Shown: in pieces, positions 1-12,084 of the stretch
Layout of the letters: each line of letters opens with the position of its first letter
Position numbering within the stretch: the stretch's first letter is position 1
NCBI GenBank assembly: GCA_946902985.2
Contig: OX336388.2
Coordinates: 287,410,526-287,474,525 of the forward strand
Length of the DNA: 64,000 nt
Source: Meconema thalassinum
Taxonomy: Eukaryota; Arthropoda; Insecta; Orthoptera; Tettigoniidae
Direction: 5' to 3'
Made by a program: the position numbers and the translations under genes
Notes under the pieces: model-generated
What the model was told of the DNA's origin: nothing
Database searches by the model: none
The model's input: the letters and a program-made list of their open reading frames with translations, nothing else

Positions 1-1779
1 GATTTAATTGTATCTTCACCCAACGCCGCAGAACATTTAGTGCACTTGAGAAAGTTGTTTGAAAATTTAAGGGAAGCCAATATCAAGGTCAATTTTGGAA
101 AATGTCAATTCTTGAAGAAGGAGATCAATTACTTGGGGCATACCATTGATAAAGATGGATATCATCCAAACATGCAGAAAGTAGATGCGATCACAAGATT
201 CCCAAAGCCAACTAAGGTGAAACAAGTCAGAGAATTTGTAGGCGCTTGCCAATTCATTAGCAGCCACTGTCCGAGATACTCTGAAATTATGGCTCCTCTG
301 TATGATTTACTCAAGAAAAATAATAGATGGAAATTGACTACCGCAGCAGACGAGGCTTTTGAGAAAGCAAAGGAGATGCTCAGAAACAACGTCAAACTGG
401 AGTACCCAGACTTTGAGAAGGTATTCTATATAGAGTCTGATGCATCAAGAATAGGCATTAGTGCAGTCTTATACCAAAAAGACGAGGTAGGCAACAAGCA
501 CTACATTGCGTTCACTAGTCGAAAGTTAAGGAAACACGAGGAAAACTACTTTACGACAGAACTAGAAGCGTTAGCTTTTGTAACAGCTTTGCAAGCTTGG
601 AAAAAAATGTTTCTGGGACATAAGGTTATCATTATTACAGATCACAAAGCACTTCAGTTTATGCTGCAAACTGACATGTCTAGTGATAGATTGACACGTT
701 GGGCTTTGTTCACCCAACAGTTTAATGTCACTATCATCCATCAGCCTGGGAAAGATAACTTACTGGCTGATGCTTTATCACGTAACCCTATCAAAAATGT
801 GCAGATACACCATGTACAAATGGAGCAGCAAGATCAAGAGACCGTTAGGAGGTTAGCCCGAATCGGTGTGTCACAGAAGAGACACGCTCCAATCAGGAAA
901 ATGTACAGGTTTCTTAAGGGTTACATGGACAATACTGATGTTGACTATGCAGCTACACAGAGAGATTCACGACACTTTGTCTTGAGTGGAGACATCGTAT
1001 GTAAGTATGCTGACTCTGCGCATACAAAGCTTCGAATAGTCGTGCCACCTAAACTTGTTGTCAATTTAGTGTGGGTAGCTCATCACGCAACTGGACATGC
1101 GGGTTTAGATAAAACTCTTGATACTCTTAAAGAGAGGTTTATTTGGACTAACATGCGTTCCAGCATTGCTAATGTCATTCGTGCATGTGATAAATGTCAA
1201 AGAGCAAAGTATGCTTCCGCTCTATTAAAAGGAAAACCTAAGGCTATGATTCCCTCTAAACCGAATGAACTCATGGCGACAGACATTTTTGGTCCTTGTC
1301 CGAAGGGATATCAGGGTAATCAGTATCTGTTGGTTACCGTGGATGTCTTCTCAAAATTTGTAACAATGAGTCCCATGCAAAAAGCTAACACGAGGAACGT
1401 TGTAAGCAGACTGGAACATGCTGTATTTCCAAAAGCTGGTAAACCAGAATATCTAATTTCGGATCATGGAGCTCAGTTTACGTCCTTAGAATTTGCAGGA
1501 GATATGGAAAGGCTTGGTATTAAGCACATATTTTCAAGCGTGCGATATCCGGAGTCGAATTCTTCGGAAAGATATATGGCTGAATTTTCGAAATTCTGTC
1601 GAATTTTCTGTCCGAATGATCATTCTGGTTGGGTGAGATTTGTACCCCTTATTGAGGAATGTCTAAATTCTACAGTGCAGGAGAGCACAGGAGAGGTGCC
1701 AATGAGACTTCATCTAGGAAGAAACCCAGATAGGCCGTGGGATAATCTTTTTACCACGTTCCTAGAGATCCCGACTTAG
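1..1779 (+). CDS. pol: Ty3/gypsy-type pol, 5'-truncated by window edge (RT end, RNase H, integrase)
   Basis: Retrotransposon polyprotein that copies element RNA into DNA and integrates it. The frame is open from base 1, so the start lies outside the window. The first residues (DLIVSS) follow directly from the reverse transcriptase YxDD box. Numbered from the first codon, RNase H residues are D147, E187 (TELEAL), D214 (TDHKAL) and D257 (ADALSR). The integrase has an HHCC zinc site (H362, H366, C396, C399) and a DD35E core with D428 (ATDIFGP), D488 (SDHGAQF) and E523 (SNSSERY). The domain order RT, RNase H, integrase is that of Ty3/gypsy. The frame stops early at 1777-1779 and the integrase C-terminus continues in another frame (1773-2093), so this copy is damaged unless frameshifting is used. 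Family assignment is secure; the lineage is not. Confidence 0.93.
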   Translation, partial: DLIVSSPNAAEHLVHLRKLFENLREANIKVNFGKCQFLKKEINYLGHTIDKDGYHPNMQKVDAITRFPKPTKVKQVREFVGACQFISSHCPRYSEIMAPLYDLLKKNNRWKLTTAADEAFEKAKEMLRNNVKLEYPDFEKVFYIESDASRIGISAVLYQKDEVGNKHYIAFTSRKLRKHEENYFTTELEALAFVTALQAWKKMFLGHKVIIITDHKALQFMLQTDMSSDRLTRWALFTQQFNVTIIHQPGKDNLLADALSRNPIKNVQIHHVQMEQQDQETVRRLARIGVSQKRHAPIRKMYRFLKGYMDNTDVDYAATQRDSRHFVLSGDIVCKYADSAHTKLRIVVPPKLVVNLVWVAHHATGHAGLDKTLDTLKERFIWTNMRSSIANVIRACDKCQRAKYASALLKGKPKAMIPSKPNELMATDIFGPCPKGYQGNQYLLVTVDVFSKFVTMSPMQKANTRNVVSRLEHAVFPKAGKPEYLISDHGAQFTSLEFAGDMERLGIKHIFSSVRYPESNSSERYMAEFSKFCRIFCPNDHSGWVRFVPLIEECLNSTVQESTGEVPMRLHLGRNPDRPWDNLFTTFLEIPT

Positions 1780-2093
1780 GAAGGCAGCAGAGAATAGACA
1801 GAGCGAAGGAACAACTCCAGAAAGCAGCACAAAAACGACTGAAAAGAGTAGCTGGAAAACGTTTTGGTGCTCCCTTAGAAATTGGAAATCTGGTATTATT
1901 ACGCAGACCTGTCAAGGCTGACGTGGGTAAGAAAATCTATCCCAAGTTTGGAATAGTGTTCATGGGTCCGTTCAGAATTACGAATGCTTATGGAAACAAC
2001 TGTTATGAACTTTACGATGATGAGAATAATGTCGTTTATGGCAAGTTCAATGCTGGGAACTTGAAGAAATATTATCCAAGAGTAAGCCAATAA
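1773..2093 (+). pseudogene. Frameshifted C-terminus of the Ty3/gypsy integrase
   Basis: From about 1773 the integrase sequence continues in the next frame to a TAA at 2091-2093. It has a basic helical stretch (AKEQLQKAAQKRLKRVAGKR), then EIGNLVLLRRPV and the GPFRI signature of the GPF/Y module that ends many gypsy integrases. A one-base change near 1770 probably broke the frame; sequencing error is the alternative. Confidence 0.8.
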
Positions 2094-5000
2094 TAATTCA
2101 ATTTCGTGTTCAAGTGAATTGAGATATTTATAACACAGAGTTTAAAAACAATTTGCAACTGTTTTTAAAACGTGGTGAAGGGAGAATGCCCCCGGAAACT
2201 GAATTATATTGAGACCACGATGGCTGTATTGGCAAATATGAGTAAAGTTATGAATGCCATAGTTATGACGTGGATATTCATGACGTAGGCACGGATGACG
2301 CAGACTTGAGGCAAGCAGGCTGATTGAGCTGAGATTCTTGGTGACGTCATGATTTTGTTCGAGAAAGATCCGAGATTTACGACGCAGTCGCAGGAAACAA
2401 GGTATTGTGCTAAGGAAGAAGCTACGCTATTGGAGGAGAGACTCGAACCAATGAACGATAGTTTGGAAGGAAGACGGAGATTGCTGAAACTACGATATTT
2501 GATTACTTTTGGCATGCAGATTTGTGGAAATCTATTTTCAGTTATGGCATTGATTTGGAATTTTGAAGAAATTAATTTTGAGTTTTTGAAATTTGAAAAT
2601 CCGGCAAGTATAGCCAATGTTAAAACTTCTAGCAATGACGCAGCAACAGGCTATGGAAGGGATGGATACGCCCCTTAAGAAGTTGATAAAAGGTCGTGCA
2701 CAGGAGAGAGGAGCTCTCAGAACTCATAATATCAGAACTCAGAACTCAGATCTCATATGTCAGATCGTATATATATTTCTGGTGATATATAGTTATTTTC
2801 AAGTGATTCAGTGAAGTAAGTTGTCTTTAGCGTGGTTAAAGCCCGGCGCATCGAACGAACACGGAGCAGTTCCATTTTACGCTGCTCGAAACTAGGTGAA
2901 GTTGAAACGCTCACATTAACGTTTCCACCAGTCAAGATATCAAGCGCTAACTTCAGCCTGTATTATAATTCTATTGGGCAGTACAACATTGAGGTGTGTA
3001 CAAGATTTGAACAATTTCACAGTTATACTTCGAAAGATATTGGAACTTTAAGGCTGCCAACAAAAGTGATTTTCTCGCCACATGAGAAACACTTTTAAAA
3101 TTCCACATTATACACTACGGCTGACACGTGGAGTGCAACAGTGATATTGGAGAATACGTTTGGTATTACAACGATACATTCGACTATGGAACATTATAAT
3201 CTTACAGTGCTTTCGATGATTATAACAGTAGTTGAGATGGAAGGCTAAGGCTTTAATGCAATTGGGACATATATCATTGGAGTAAAGTAACAGCATGGAA
3301 CTTCGTTAATCGTCTTTCTACAAAAGCGAGCATGTAGTGAACATCCAACTACACTCATGCATCGTGAATCCATCGCTGAATTATACCAGATAACAGTGGA
3401 AATATTTTCATACTCCACAACTATGAATATTTCTGCGGAAATAACTACAATAAACTTCATGGCGAATTCCTGCAAGAACTTCAGGGAACTTTCAAGAGAG
3501 GCCAGGGTTGTCCCGGCGCAGAAAGAAGAGTTTTTCCAGAAGGATGTTTTTCGTATCCACGGAGCAGTGCAATTTCGGAGGAGGAAGCAGTTCGATTCTC
3601 CGAGGACGCTGATTCCAGGTTCGAGGACGGAGCACATCTTTACGCTGGTGAAATGGAACCAACAGCAGTTTTCTTTGAAAACTTTCCTCTGGAACTTCAA
3701 TCAACAGATAAGGTAGTCGTGAACGTTTCTTGTATTACTTGAGTCTTGTAGCGATATCTGAGCAACCATTTTTCCCATATTTTCTGTCCTATCTTTTGCC
3801 CCATTTTCTTGATTGATATTTCTGTACTCAGTACACTTCGATGATTTATGCCTTTTTCTTCGATTTTTGAGACATTGCTATGTCATTGGCATTCTTAATA
3901 ATTTTGGATCAGTTGAGACTGATGATTTAGATTCTTTCAGTAATTTGCATATTTTTGTAGTCACGATTTGACTGTAAAGTTAACGATTTGCTATGGCAGA
4001 TTTGAATTCAGACAGCGTGTCATTTTATTAAAGTAATTCTATTCAGTAAATTACTTTGACCAATTTTCTGTCATCCTCAAGAAAGAAGAATGATTAAATG
4101 ATTTTAGAGCGTTAAAATCTATTACGATATCGACGATCTTTGAAATACTAGTCGTCTTATGAACATGATTGCAACATAGACATTTATCATTGCATTATAG
4201 ACAATTTTATGAAATATGAACTTTAATTACAATTTATTGAATACACTATAGTAATGAACATTTGATAGGAGTTTTTCTCAATTATAGATTGGAACAATAA
4301 TGTTTGCATCCACAATCTAATTGTATTCTATTCGACTATTTTGCAGTTTAGATGAACTTTGTTTGAAGATAGTATTTTTATACTGCGTTACTTTGAAGAT
4401 ATTAATCTCAATTTTGATAGACCAGGCAGGAGTGTCTAATCGTATTTGCTATTAAATTTATTTGTGATTGGCAAATTTTTACTTCATATCGATTCATGAA
4501 TGAAACCCACGAAGGTTAAATAATAACAGTCATTATTACAATTGATGAATATAAGAATTTTTAAAGAGGAACAATGGATGTATAATCGTTAGTTCGGTGG
4601 ACGTGTAAAAGTCGCTGTTGAGTAATGCCCTTGAATAATGAAGGAGGTTCCCACAATAATTAATGAAGTTGATGAATTAATAAGTGGAGGTTTTTGTGTG
4701 TAGTTTGGAAGATTTTTATGCCATATATATGAAGATATATGATGAATTTTGGGCCAATTGTTGTGCAATTTTGTGCGTTATAAGCGAAGTATTTTCCCGC
4801 TGATTGTATTGCTCTTGTTCTTTGAAAGATTATTCATATGAAGATACTGTTAAAATTAACAAGAGTGTTAAATAATTTGAGATAAAGATTTTGAATGGAG
4901 GTTACAGTCACAAATATTAATAATTATTATTAAACCTTATTAAACCTGAATTTGACAGTTAAATATAACTAACCTTCATTGGTCGATTATATCATCACGA

Positions 5001-5807
5001 TTTGAGTAATTATCAACCGGATTAACGTGTGGTTTAACGTATTCCTTGTATAAATAATATAAACAATTAATATTGTAAAATAATTTTGTAAATATCTTTG
5101 TTAAATAATTTGAAAAGATAGTGATTAATAGAAGCGTGTATTAAATTTTCAATGGTCATTTGACATTGTTATAAACAATTTATTATTGTTATAAATAATT
5201 AATTAACATTTAGAGTTTTGTTTTTATACTCTAAACAACGCTAATTAAGCAAGTGGTTTAAACAATTAATCATGATTTGGGATTGTTGGAGTAATCCACT
5301 GGTGTTTGAATGAAGCATGTAAGACATTTGCGTGATAATATTTCAGTTGAGATGTGAACATTTACGTGTTTGAAAAAGGAGAGCCAAGCTCTGAGGTAAC
5401 ACGCTTATGCTAGGGTTGAACGAACGGGAGTCCGCTTTGACAATACAGGTGCATTGCAGCTGGCCCGGACAACTGTGTTACAGAGGCCAAGGACGTTCCA
5501 TAATAGCCTTGTGGCTATAAATAAAATGTGAAGTATATAAACACGCAAAACAATTGATATGTGTCTCATCCCAAATCCCGTTTCCATTCCATATGCATTA
5601 TTATTTTACGTTGCTATGAGCTTGAGAAAGCTGAAACATTATATGTAGAGAATACAAGTCCTACAGGAGGACATGGTTATGTGGTCGATGGCTTCTGATT
5701 GCCACGTTGATTTTGTTGTTTATTTTTGTTAAATCATTCTTTATGTGAAATAAATTATTGTGCAGTTTAAAGTTTCTCGTCTTCGTTCTGGTTCATTTTA
5801 AATATCA
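2094..5807 (+). other. AT-rich non-coding stretch, possibly an unusually long 3' LTR
   Basis: No recognisable gene. A purine run at about 2178-2186 (GAAGGGAGAA) followed by TGCC at 2187 would fit a polypurine tract and LTR start just after pol. Near the far end are AATAAA signals (about 5520 and 5749) and a pyrimidine-rich stretch ending in TATCA at 5807, directly followed by TGGTGGAGG, which resembles an LTR end plus primer-binding site. If so the LTR would be about 3.6 kb. I see no second copy to confirm this. The short open frames here match nothing I know. Confidence 0.25.
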
Positions 5808-6082
5808 TGGTGGAGGTTATTGTGTGGGCATACTTTTAAGTGATCCAGTTGACAACCCAGTCCCCGAGATAAATTTAAGAGGTAAGTAAAGGTAAGTATG
5901 AACCCCCGTATATTTTGGTGTGTTCCACAATAATTTTCTTGTTAACTATTGTGCTCTAATCTCGATAGTATCTGTCAGTGCCATTTTCATTGATGTAGCT
6001 GTGCCGGTGCGTTTGATTATTGGCAATCCGATTGAGGGGGCGGATATCTGACAGCCTACTATCCGGATATCGGGTACAGTAC

Positions 6083-6138
6083 CACTGCCAGCTGGATCGC
6101 ATCCAGCACACAGGAGGGATGCGATTCAGCTGACAGTG
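6083..6138. repeat. Inverted repeat, 22-bp arms, 12-base loop
   Basis: The arm at 6083-6104 (CACTGCCAGCTGGATCGCAT...) and the arm at 6117-6138 are reverse complements at 20 of 22 positions, with a 12-base loop. It lies just upstream of a non-LTR fragment. Function unknown. Confidence 0.8.
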
Positions 6139-6217
6139 CGTCTTACATACTTCCGTCCGATCCACTTCCATCCCGTTTTTCAAAATCACTTCCACAAAAA
6201 TATCCAGCAACCGAGTG

Positions 6218-7048
6218 GAAAGATTTTACACATCAAAAGTCAATAATCAAGTTGACACTACGCTCCTCCAACAAGACTCGGAACGTATAGAATGCTGGGT
6301 TATCCGAAATAACATGAGGATAAGTGCAGAAAAATGTAAAGCCTATATTTTACTAACAGCAGAAAAGGGACAATTGTTGATTAGAAATTAGGAAAGAAAA
6401 TTATTCCACGCGTGGAGTCATGCAACTATCTCGGGATTGTCATAAATACAAGTTTACACTGGGGTGAGCACGTTGAGAGCGTTGCTATGAGGCGCAAAAG
6501 TCGTTATACTTCGTTATGAGAAACATGAAGGGTAGCAATATTCAGGCCCTAGAATTGGCTTACAAATGTCTTGAGAGACCAATTTTGGAATACGCCGCTA
6601 GTGTGTGGGAGCCCTACCAATCAACTCTAACGAACAAATTGGAGACGGTGGAATGGAAAGCTGCAAGATACGTACTTGGCAAATTCTCCCAAACTGACAG
6701 TGTCTCTGACATGTTAAAGTCATTGCGTTGGGAAACCCTACACAGCAGAGGACATAAAAGAAGACTCCAGGAGATGTACAAAGCATACACAGGTGAGCCG
6801 GCCTGGAATGAGTTGCGAAACAGACTGCATGAGCCAGATTGTATGGATAGGAGAGATCACGAATACAAAATTAGGCCCATCATTCAAAAACAAACTTAGC
6901 TAAGTATTCCTTTATAAACAGGGGTGCTAAAACATGGAATGAGTTACTTGAAGAAGTCTTAGAACCTTTTCCTAAAAGTTTAAAAGTTTTCAAGAAGAAA
7001 TTAAATGTTGCATTCAGGGAACACAGATACATTATGGAGAGAAATTGA
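6218..7048 (+). pseudogene. Non-LTR retrotransposon reverse transcriptase, 3' part, decayed
   Basis: The C-terminal part of a LINE-type reverse transcriptase, read in pieces through at least three frame breaks and a stop near 6390. Recognisable blocks in order: LQQDSERIECW and NNMRISAEKCK (about 6260-6340), YLGIVINTSLHWGEHV (about 6425-6475), RPILEYAASVWEPYQ and AARYVLGKF in the longest open piece (6516-6899), then SFINRGAKTWNELLEEV and SLKVFKKKLNVAF ending at the TGA at 7046-7048. This is the thumb and tail typical of CR1/Jockey-like elements. The catalytic FADD box is missing, so the copy is 5'-truncated and dead. Confidence 0.85.
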
Positions 7049-7137
7049 GATATACAGTACAGCATCTTGTTACCATCAGGTTTTGCCTAACTGTAACAGT
7101 ACCTATTAATAAAATAAAATTACGCATGGTCTTCGCG

Positions 7138-7954
7138 TCACCGCCATGTTGGATTTGTGCCCACCAGGTTATTGAAAGTCCTACAGGTGAACGTATGTTC
7201 ATAGCCTCTATGAACATAAAAAAAATCAGTTTGATTGCTGTAAAAGATTTGTAGATATTGAGAATCGTCTAAATATTTCGGATGCTCGCTATTTCGTAAA
7301 GGCCATAGGCCATAGAGTTATGTACCATTGAACTAAAATTATTGCGTTGATTCATTATGCAAACTTTCACTTCAATGCAATATTGCAACACAAGAAATAA
7401 AAACTTAATTTTTAAATTTTTCCCAGCCTCCATCTTGAGTTTATGTACACAATTGAACTAAATTAGATGCCAGTGCATTACAACAAGTATAATCATATAC
7501 TGTACCATATTTCAGGGCACTCAGATGATTAAATTGCGAGAAAGATCTATTGAAACGTTTCAAATTCGCTTGGCCGCCATGTTCGTTTTGTACTTTACAG
7601 GTTTTCGAAAGTTACATAGATAAAGGTGCAGTAGTGCCCTTTATCTTCGTACAACATTTCAGGGTGATATCGGTAATAGTTTAGGAGATATTGAATGCTG
7701 GTTAAATATATCGCACAGCCGCCATGTTGGATTGGTGAGTCGTAGTAAAATTTGAAGAGCACGGTCGGGGTCAGCCAAAATGGTGTTATGACCTAACCGA
7801 GTTTCATTGAAATCGCTCCTGCCGTTTAGACGTTATTTATTATGGGGACACACACACACATCACACAGACGCACACACGTCACATACAGACACACACATG
7901 GACAAAAGGTGATCTCACAAGCCTATTTTTTCATAAACTGAAAATAGACTAAAA
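7138..7954 (-). mobile_element. Element X, copy 1 (reverse orientation, 3' end missing)
   Basis: Reads 3'-to-5' on the plus strand. It carries X units (GCCGCCATGTTGGATT), the segment AACGGCAGGAGCGATTTCAA on the minus strand, a CA-rich microsatellite at about 7850-7900, GGTGATCTC, and finally the reversed 5' hairpin ending at about 7954. Compared with the X copy at 58535 it lacks the last 400 bases or so of the 3' end, cut at about 7138. Non-coding. Confidence 0.7.
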
Positions 7955-8184
7955 TGAACCCCAAATGACGAGAAGGTTTCCGTCCTCATAAGACAATAAA
8001 ATATTAAAAATATGCTTAAAGAACGAAAAACAAAATTAATTAAGCTCCAATTGTAAAATACTTTCTCGTAATAATGAGGTCTGATCCTTCTATGAAAACC
8101 TGAATATTCTGCATAGTTTCGCCTATCCCCAATTTTGCCCAGTGAAATTTACCTCCGCTTTCCGGCGTGTCGAGAAGAATATTT
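7955..8184. other. Spacer between two head-to-head X copies
   Basis: About 230 bases with no recognised feature. It separates two X elements that face each other by their 5' ends, so the 7138-9169 region forms a large imperfect palindrome. Confidence 0.5.
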
Positions 8185-9169
8185 TTAGCATATTTTCATT
8201 TTTGAAAAAAATAAGAAAAAGGCTTGTGAGATCACCTTTTGTCCATGTGTGTGTGTGCGCGTGTGTGTGTGTCCCTAATAACATCTAAACGACTGGAGCG
8301 ATTTCAATGTAACTCGGTAAGTTCACAGCAATATTCCGGACGACCCCGACCGTGCCCTTCAAATTTTGTTACATCTCACGAATCCAACATGGCGGCTGTG
8401 CGAAATATTTCACCAGCATTCAATATCTCCGAAACTATTCCCGATATCACCCTGGAATTTTTTACGGTGATAAGGGAACTCCTAGAAGATTACCTATGTG
8501 ACTATTGAAAAACTGGAAACTACAATACCAACATGGCGGCCACGCGAATTTGCGCCATTTAGGCTAAATAGACGTTTCTCTCGATTTAACCAACCAAACG
8601 CAACAGTATATGTTTATACACATTGTAATGCACAGACATCTAACTTGGCTCAATTGTTTACATAACCACAAGATGGCGGATGTGCGAAATATTTCACCGG
8701 CATTCTATATCTCTGAAACTGTTAATGGTATCACCCTGAAATTTTGTACGGAGATAAACAGCACAACTGGAAGTTCATCTATATGACTTGCAAAAACAGG
8801 TTAACTACAAAACAAACATGGTGGCCAAGCGAATTTGAAAATTTTAAATATACCTTTCTCGCGATTTAATGTTCCAACCGCAATGAAATCTGGTTCAGGA
8901 AAAGTTTATACACATTGAAATACACTGGTATCTAATTTAGTTCAATTGTTTATATAACCTCAAGATGGTGGCAGTGCGAATTTTAAAATTAAGTTTTTAT
9001 TTCTAATGTCGTTATCATGCGATCGATGTGAATGTTTGAATAATGAACCTACGCAATAATTTTCCTTTAATGGTGCATGACTCTACGGCCTATACATTTA
9101 ACAATCCAAAATGGCGACCATCCGAAATATTTAGACGGCTCTGAATATCCACGTTTCTATTATAGCAAT
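8185..9169 (+). mobile_element. Element X, copy 2, 5' part (continues after insertion Z)
   Basis: Starts with the TTTTTAGC 5' terminus and hairpin (8182-8215), then GTGAGATCACC, a TG microsatellite (about 8245-8272), the AACGACTGGAGCGATTTCAA block and about three 350-bp units, each holding an AACATGGCGGC-type motif. At 9169 it is interrupted by element Z; AGCAAT at 9164-9169 is repeated at 20425-20430. The X sequence resumes there, is interrupted again by Y1 and ends at about 22365. Confidence 0.75.
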
Positions 9170-9529
9170 AGTAGTGCGAATTGGACAGTTCTACTTCACA
9201 GCCTACTTTCCTGGTGACGTCACATACTAACCTGCCATACATTCAGGAGCAAAGCCGATATCTCTCGAACGCATGGTCGGATTTTAACGAATGAGGTGTC
9301 GTTGGACTCGAGCTATGGACCACTCATTTCAACCCTAAAATAAAACCTACCCCTACTAGGGGGGTGAAATTGTAATTTGTTGGCAAAAGTTGTTTTCCGT
9401 TTGATACATATAAGCATGCCAATGCAAATATGAAATTAAACGTTTTTGCACCATGAACAACATACAATCGGGTCAACGCCATAATGAATTAAATTTTTGT
9501 TTTTGTTTTTTACGCATGCGCACTTGGGG

Positions 9530-10900
9530 ATTTTGTAAGAGGGTGGGCTTTTTAAATAATTATTTATAATTGAGTTTCTTTTTAAATATTTATTAAGAAA
9601 CAAAAAAACTAATTGGTCATCCGCTTTTTAGTATCTCGCTAACCAATAATCGGATTTAAACATATGGGGTGTCGTAGGACTCGTGGTGAAGTCCCCTTTT
9701 GTATGGGCGGGGTATATGCACCCCCAAATAAAAACTACCCTTACCCGGGGGTGAAATAGTAATTTTTTGTATGCATGCGCACTTGGAGTGGGCTTTTGTA
9801 CGAGAGCGAGCTTTATAAATGATTATTTATAGACGAGTTTGTTTAAATATTTATTGAGAACCAATAAAACTAATAGGTCATCCGCTTTTTAGTATCTAGC
9901 TAACCAATAATCGGATTTAAACATATGGGGTGTCGTAGGATTCGTGGTGACCTCCCCTTTCCTATGGACGGGGTATATGTGCCCCCAAATAAAAACTACC
10001 CTTACCCGGGGGTGAAATAGTAATTTTTTGTATGCATACGAACTTGACGGCTTTTGTAAAAGAGCGGGCTTTTTAAATGATTATTTATAAATGAGGTTTT
10101 TTAATATTTATTAATAACCAAAAAAACTAATAGGTCATCCGCTTTTTAGTATCTCGCTAACCAATAATCGGATTTAAACATATGGGATGTCGTAGGACTC
10201 GTGGTGAACTCCCCTTTTGTATGGACGGGGTATATGCACCCCCAAATAAAAACAACCCTTACCCGGGGGTGAAATAATAATTTTTTGTATGCATGCGCAC
10301 TTGGAGTTGGCTTTTGTACGAGAGCGAGCTTTATAAATGATTATTTAAACACGAGTTTTTTCAAGTATTTAGAAAGAACCAAGAAAACTAATAGGTCATT
10401 CGCTTTTTTGTATTTCGCTAACCAATAATCGGATTTAAACATATGGGGTGTCGTAGGACACGTGGTTAACTCCCCTTTTCTATGGACGGGGTATATGCAC
10501 TCCCAAATGAAAAACTACCCTTAACCGGGGGTGAAGTAGTTTTTTTGTATGCATGAGCACTTGTAGTGGGCTTTTGTAAGAGAGCGGGCTTTATAAATGA
10601 TTATTTATAGCTGAGTTTTTTTTAATATTTATTAAGAACCAAAAAACTAATAGGTCATCTGCTTTTTAATATCTCGCTAACCAATAATGGGATTTAAACA
10701 TATGGGGTGTCGTAGGACTCGTGGTGAACCCCCCTTTCCTATGGACAAGGTATGTCCACCCCAAAATAAAAACTACCCTTACCCAGGGGTAAATGATAAT
10801 TTTGTATGTATGTATGCACACCGACGGCTTTTGTCAACAGGGCCTAACTACAGTTTTGTTACTATTTTCTTAACCCCTGATGGGATTTTGCCATAGGCAG
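9530..10900. repeat. Tandem repeat, about 259-bp unit, five copies (left arm of Z)
   Basis: Units recur at about 9615, 9873, 10132, 10395 and 10653, each with GGTCATCCGCTTTTTAGTAT, CTAACCAATAATCGGATTTA, ATGGGGTGTCGTAGGA and ACTACCCTTACC. Copies are diverged. Their reverse complements form the array at 14740-15830. Confidence 0.9.
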
Positions 10901-10934
10901 CATTCTAGACCTCGGAGTTACGCCCTGTTTTTTT

Positions 10935-11700
10935 AATGTATGATTCATTTTTGTCAAAAGAGCCTAACTACACTTTTGTTAATATCTCGCAAACCAATCA
11001 TGCTAGGGTCTTGTATGAGGGGTCCTAGCACTTGGGGAGACGTCCCCCTTTGGGGGCTGAAACAACCCTCCAAAATTGAAAATTCAATATATTTGAAACT
11101 AAGAACCCTAAAAATAGGCGTGATTGCTTTGAAAATAGTTGAAGATATAGGCTTTTACCTAGATGGGTCATTTCACCCCTAAAACAGTAAATAGTTATGT
11201 TATGGGTAAAAACGTGTCAAACACTTAAAAATGATAAATGAACCTAAGATCTTTTGTTTTTGATGAAAAAATAGAAGGGGGTGGAAACTACCCCCAAATT
11301 GAAAAATTGATATCTTGGAAACTAAGATCCGTAAAATTAGGTGTGATGGCTCGAAAAATTTGTCATGACATAGGCTTTTACCTGGATAGATCATTTCACG
11401 CCTAAAACAGAAAATAGTTATTTTACAGGGGGGGGGGAGGTATTAAACGTGTAAAAATGATAATTGAACCTGAGATCTTTTTGTTTTTAATGAATAATAG
11501 TAGGAGGGTAAAAACTACCCCCAAATAGAAACATTCTATATCTTGCAAACGAAGAACCCTAAAATTATGTGTGATAATTGAAAGAATACATAATGACATA
11601 TGCTTTTACCTTGATAGGTTATTTGACGCCTAAAACAGGAAAATAGTCACGTTACAGTGGAAAGAGATATTAAAAACCTCAAAAGCATATGCGTTTTGTG
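10935..11700. repeat. Tandem repeat, about 224-bp unit, three copies (inner left arm of Z)
   Basis: Units show CCAAATTGAAAAATTGATAT-type blocks at about 11064, 11287 and 11511, each followed by a GGCTTTTACCT block. The reverse complement of the first part is at 12276-12640 in the right arm. The link GAGCCTAACTACA just before it is also the core of the tandem unit in V. Confidence 0.8.
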
Positions 11701-11729
11701 AAACCATGCTTTAATGGACATGTGTATGG

Positions 11730-11731
<2 letters not shown>

Positions 11732-11773
<42 letters not shown>
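11732..11773. repeat. (ATT)n microsatellite
   Basis: Uninterrupted ATT trinucleotide run near the centre of Z. Confidence 0.95.
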
Positions 11774-11829
11774 GTAATTTATGGATTATTGTGTGTATAG
11801 GTAACTAACCAGTAGGCTAATAGTAAACA

Positions 11830-12010
11830 TTTGTATGAGTTGTTGTTGAAAAAGTCAGGAAGGCCGACCCTTTGGCATGGCCCATGAATTGACCCGAAAG
11901 TTCTACCTGTCAAGACTCAGTGTGCCCTGTTCCAGCCCTTAGACCGGAGATAAAATGTCTTGGTAGAGCACTGAAATCGAACCTGGACCTCTGTCATGAC
12001 TGCTAAGTTA
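11830..12010 (-). mobile_element. tRNA-derived SINE fragment (family S2-like)
   Basis: Carries a reversed Pol III B-box-like sequence (GAAATCGAACCTGGACC) preceded by a block that resembles the SINE-like pieces at 62.6 and 63.2 kb (CCTTAGACCGGAGATAAAAT). No flanking duplication was identified. Confidence 0.5.
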
Positions 12011-12084
12011 TAATAATATTATAATAAATAATGTATTTTATAAAGGGAGAGAGACACGCTTTAATGCTTTCGCTAGCTCCAGTA

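Noticed and set aside
2349..2678. A retroviral-type env or accessory gene after gypsy pol
   Set aside because: The 109-codon frame has no signal peptide, transmembrane or fusion features; length is near chance.
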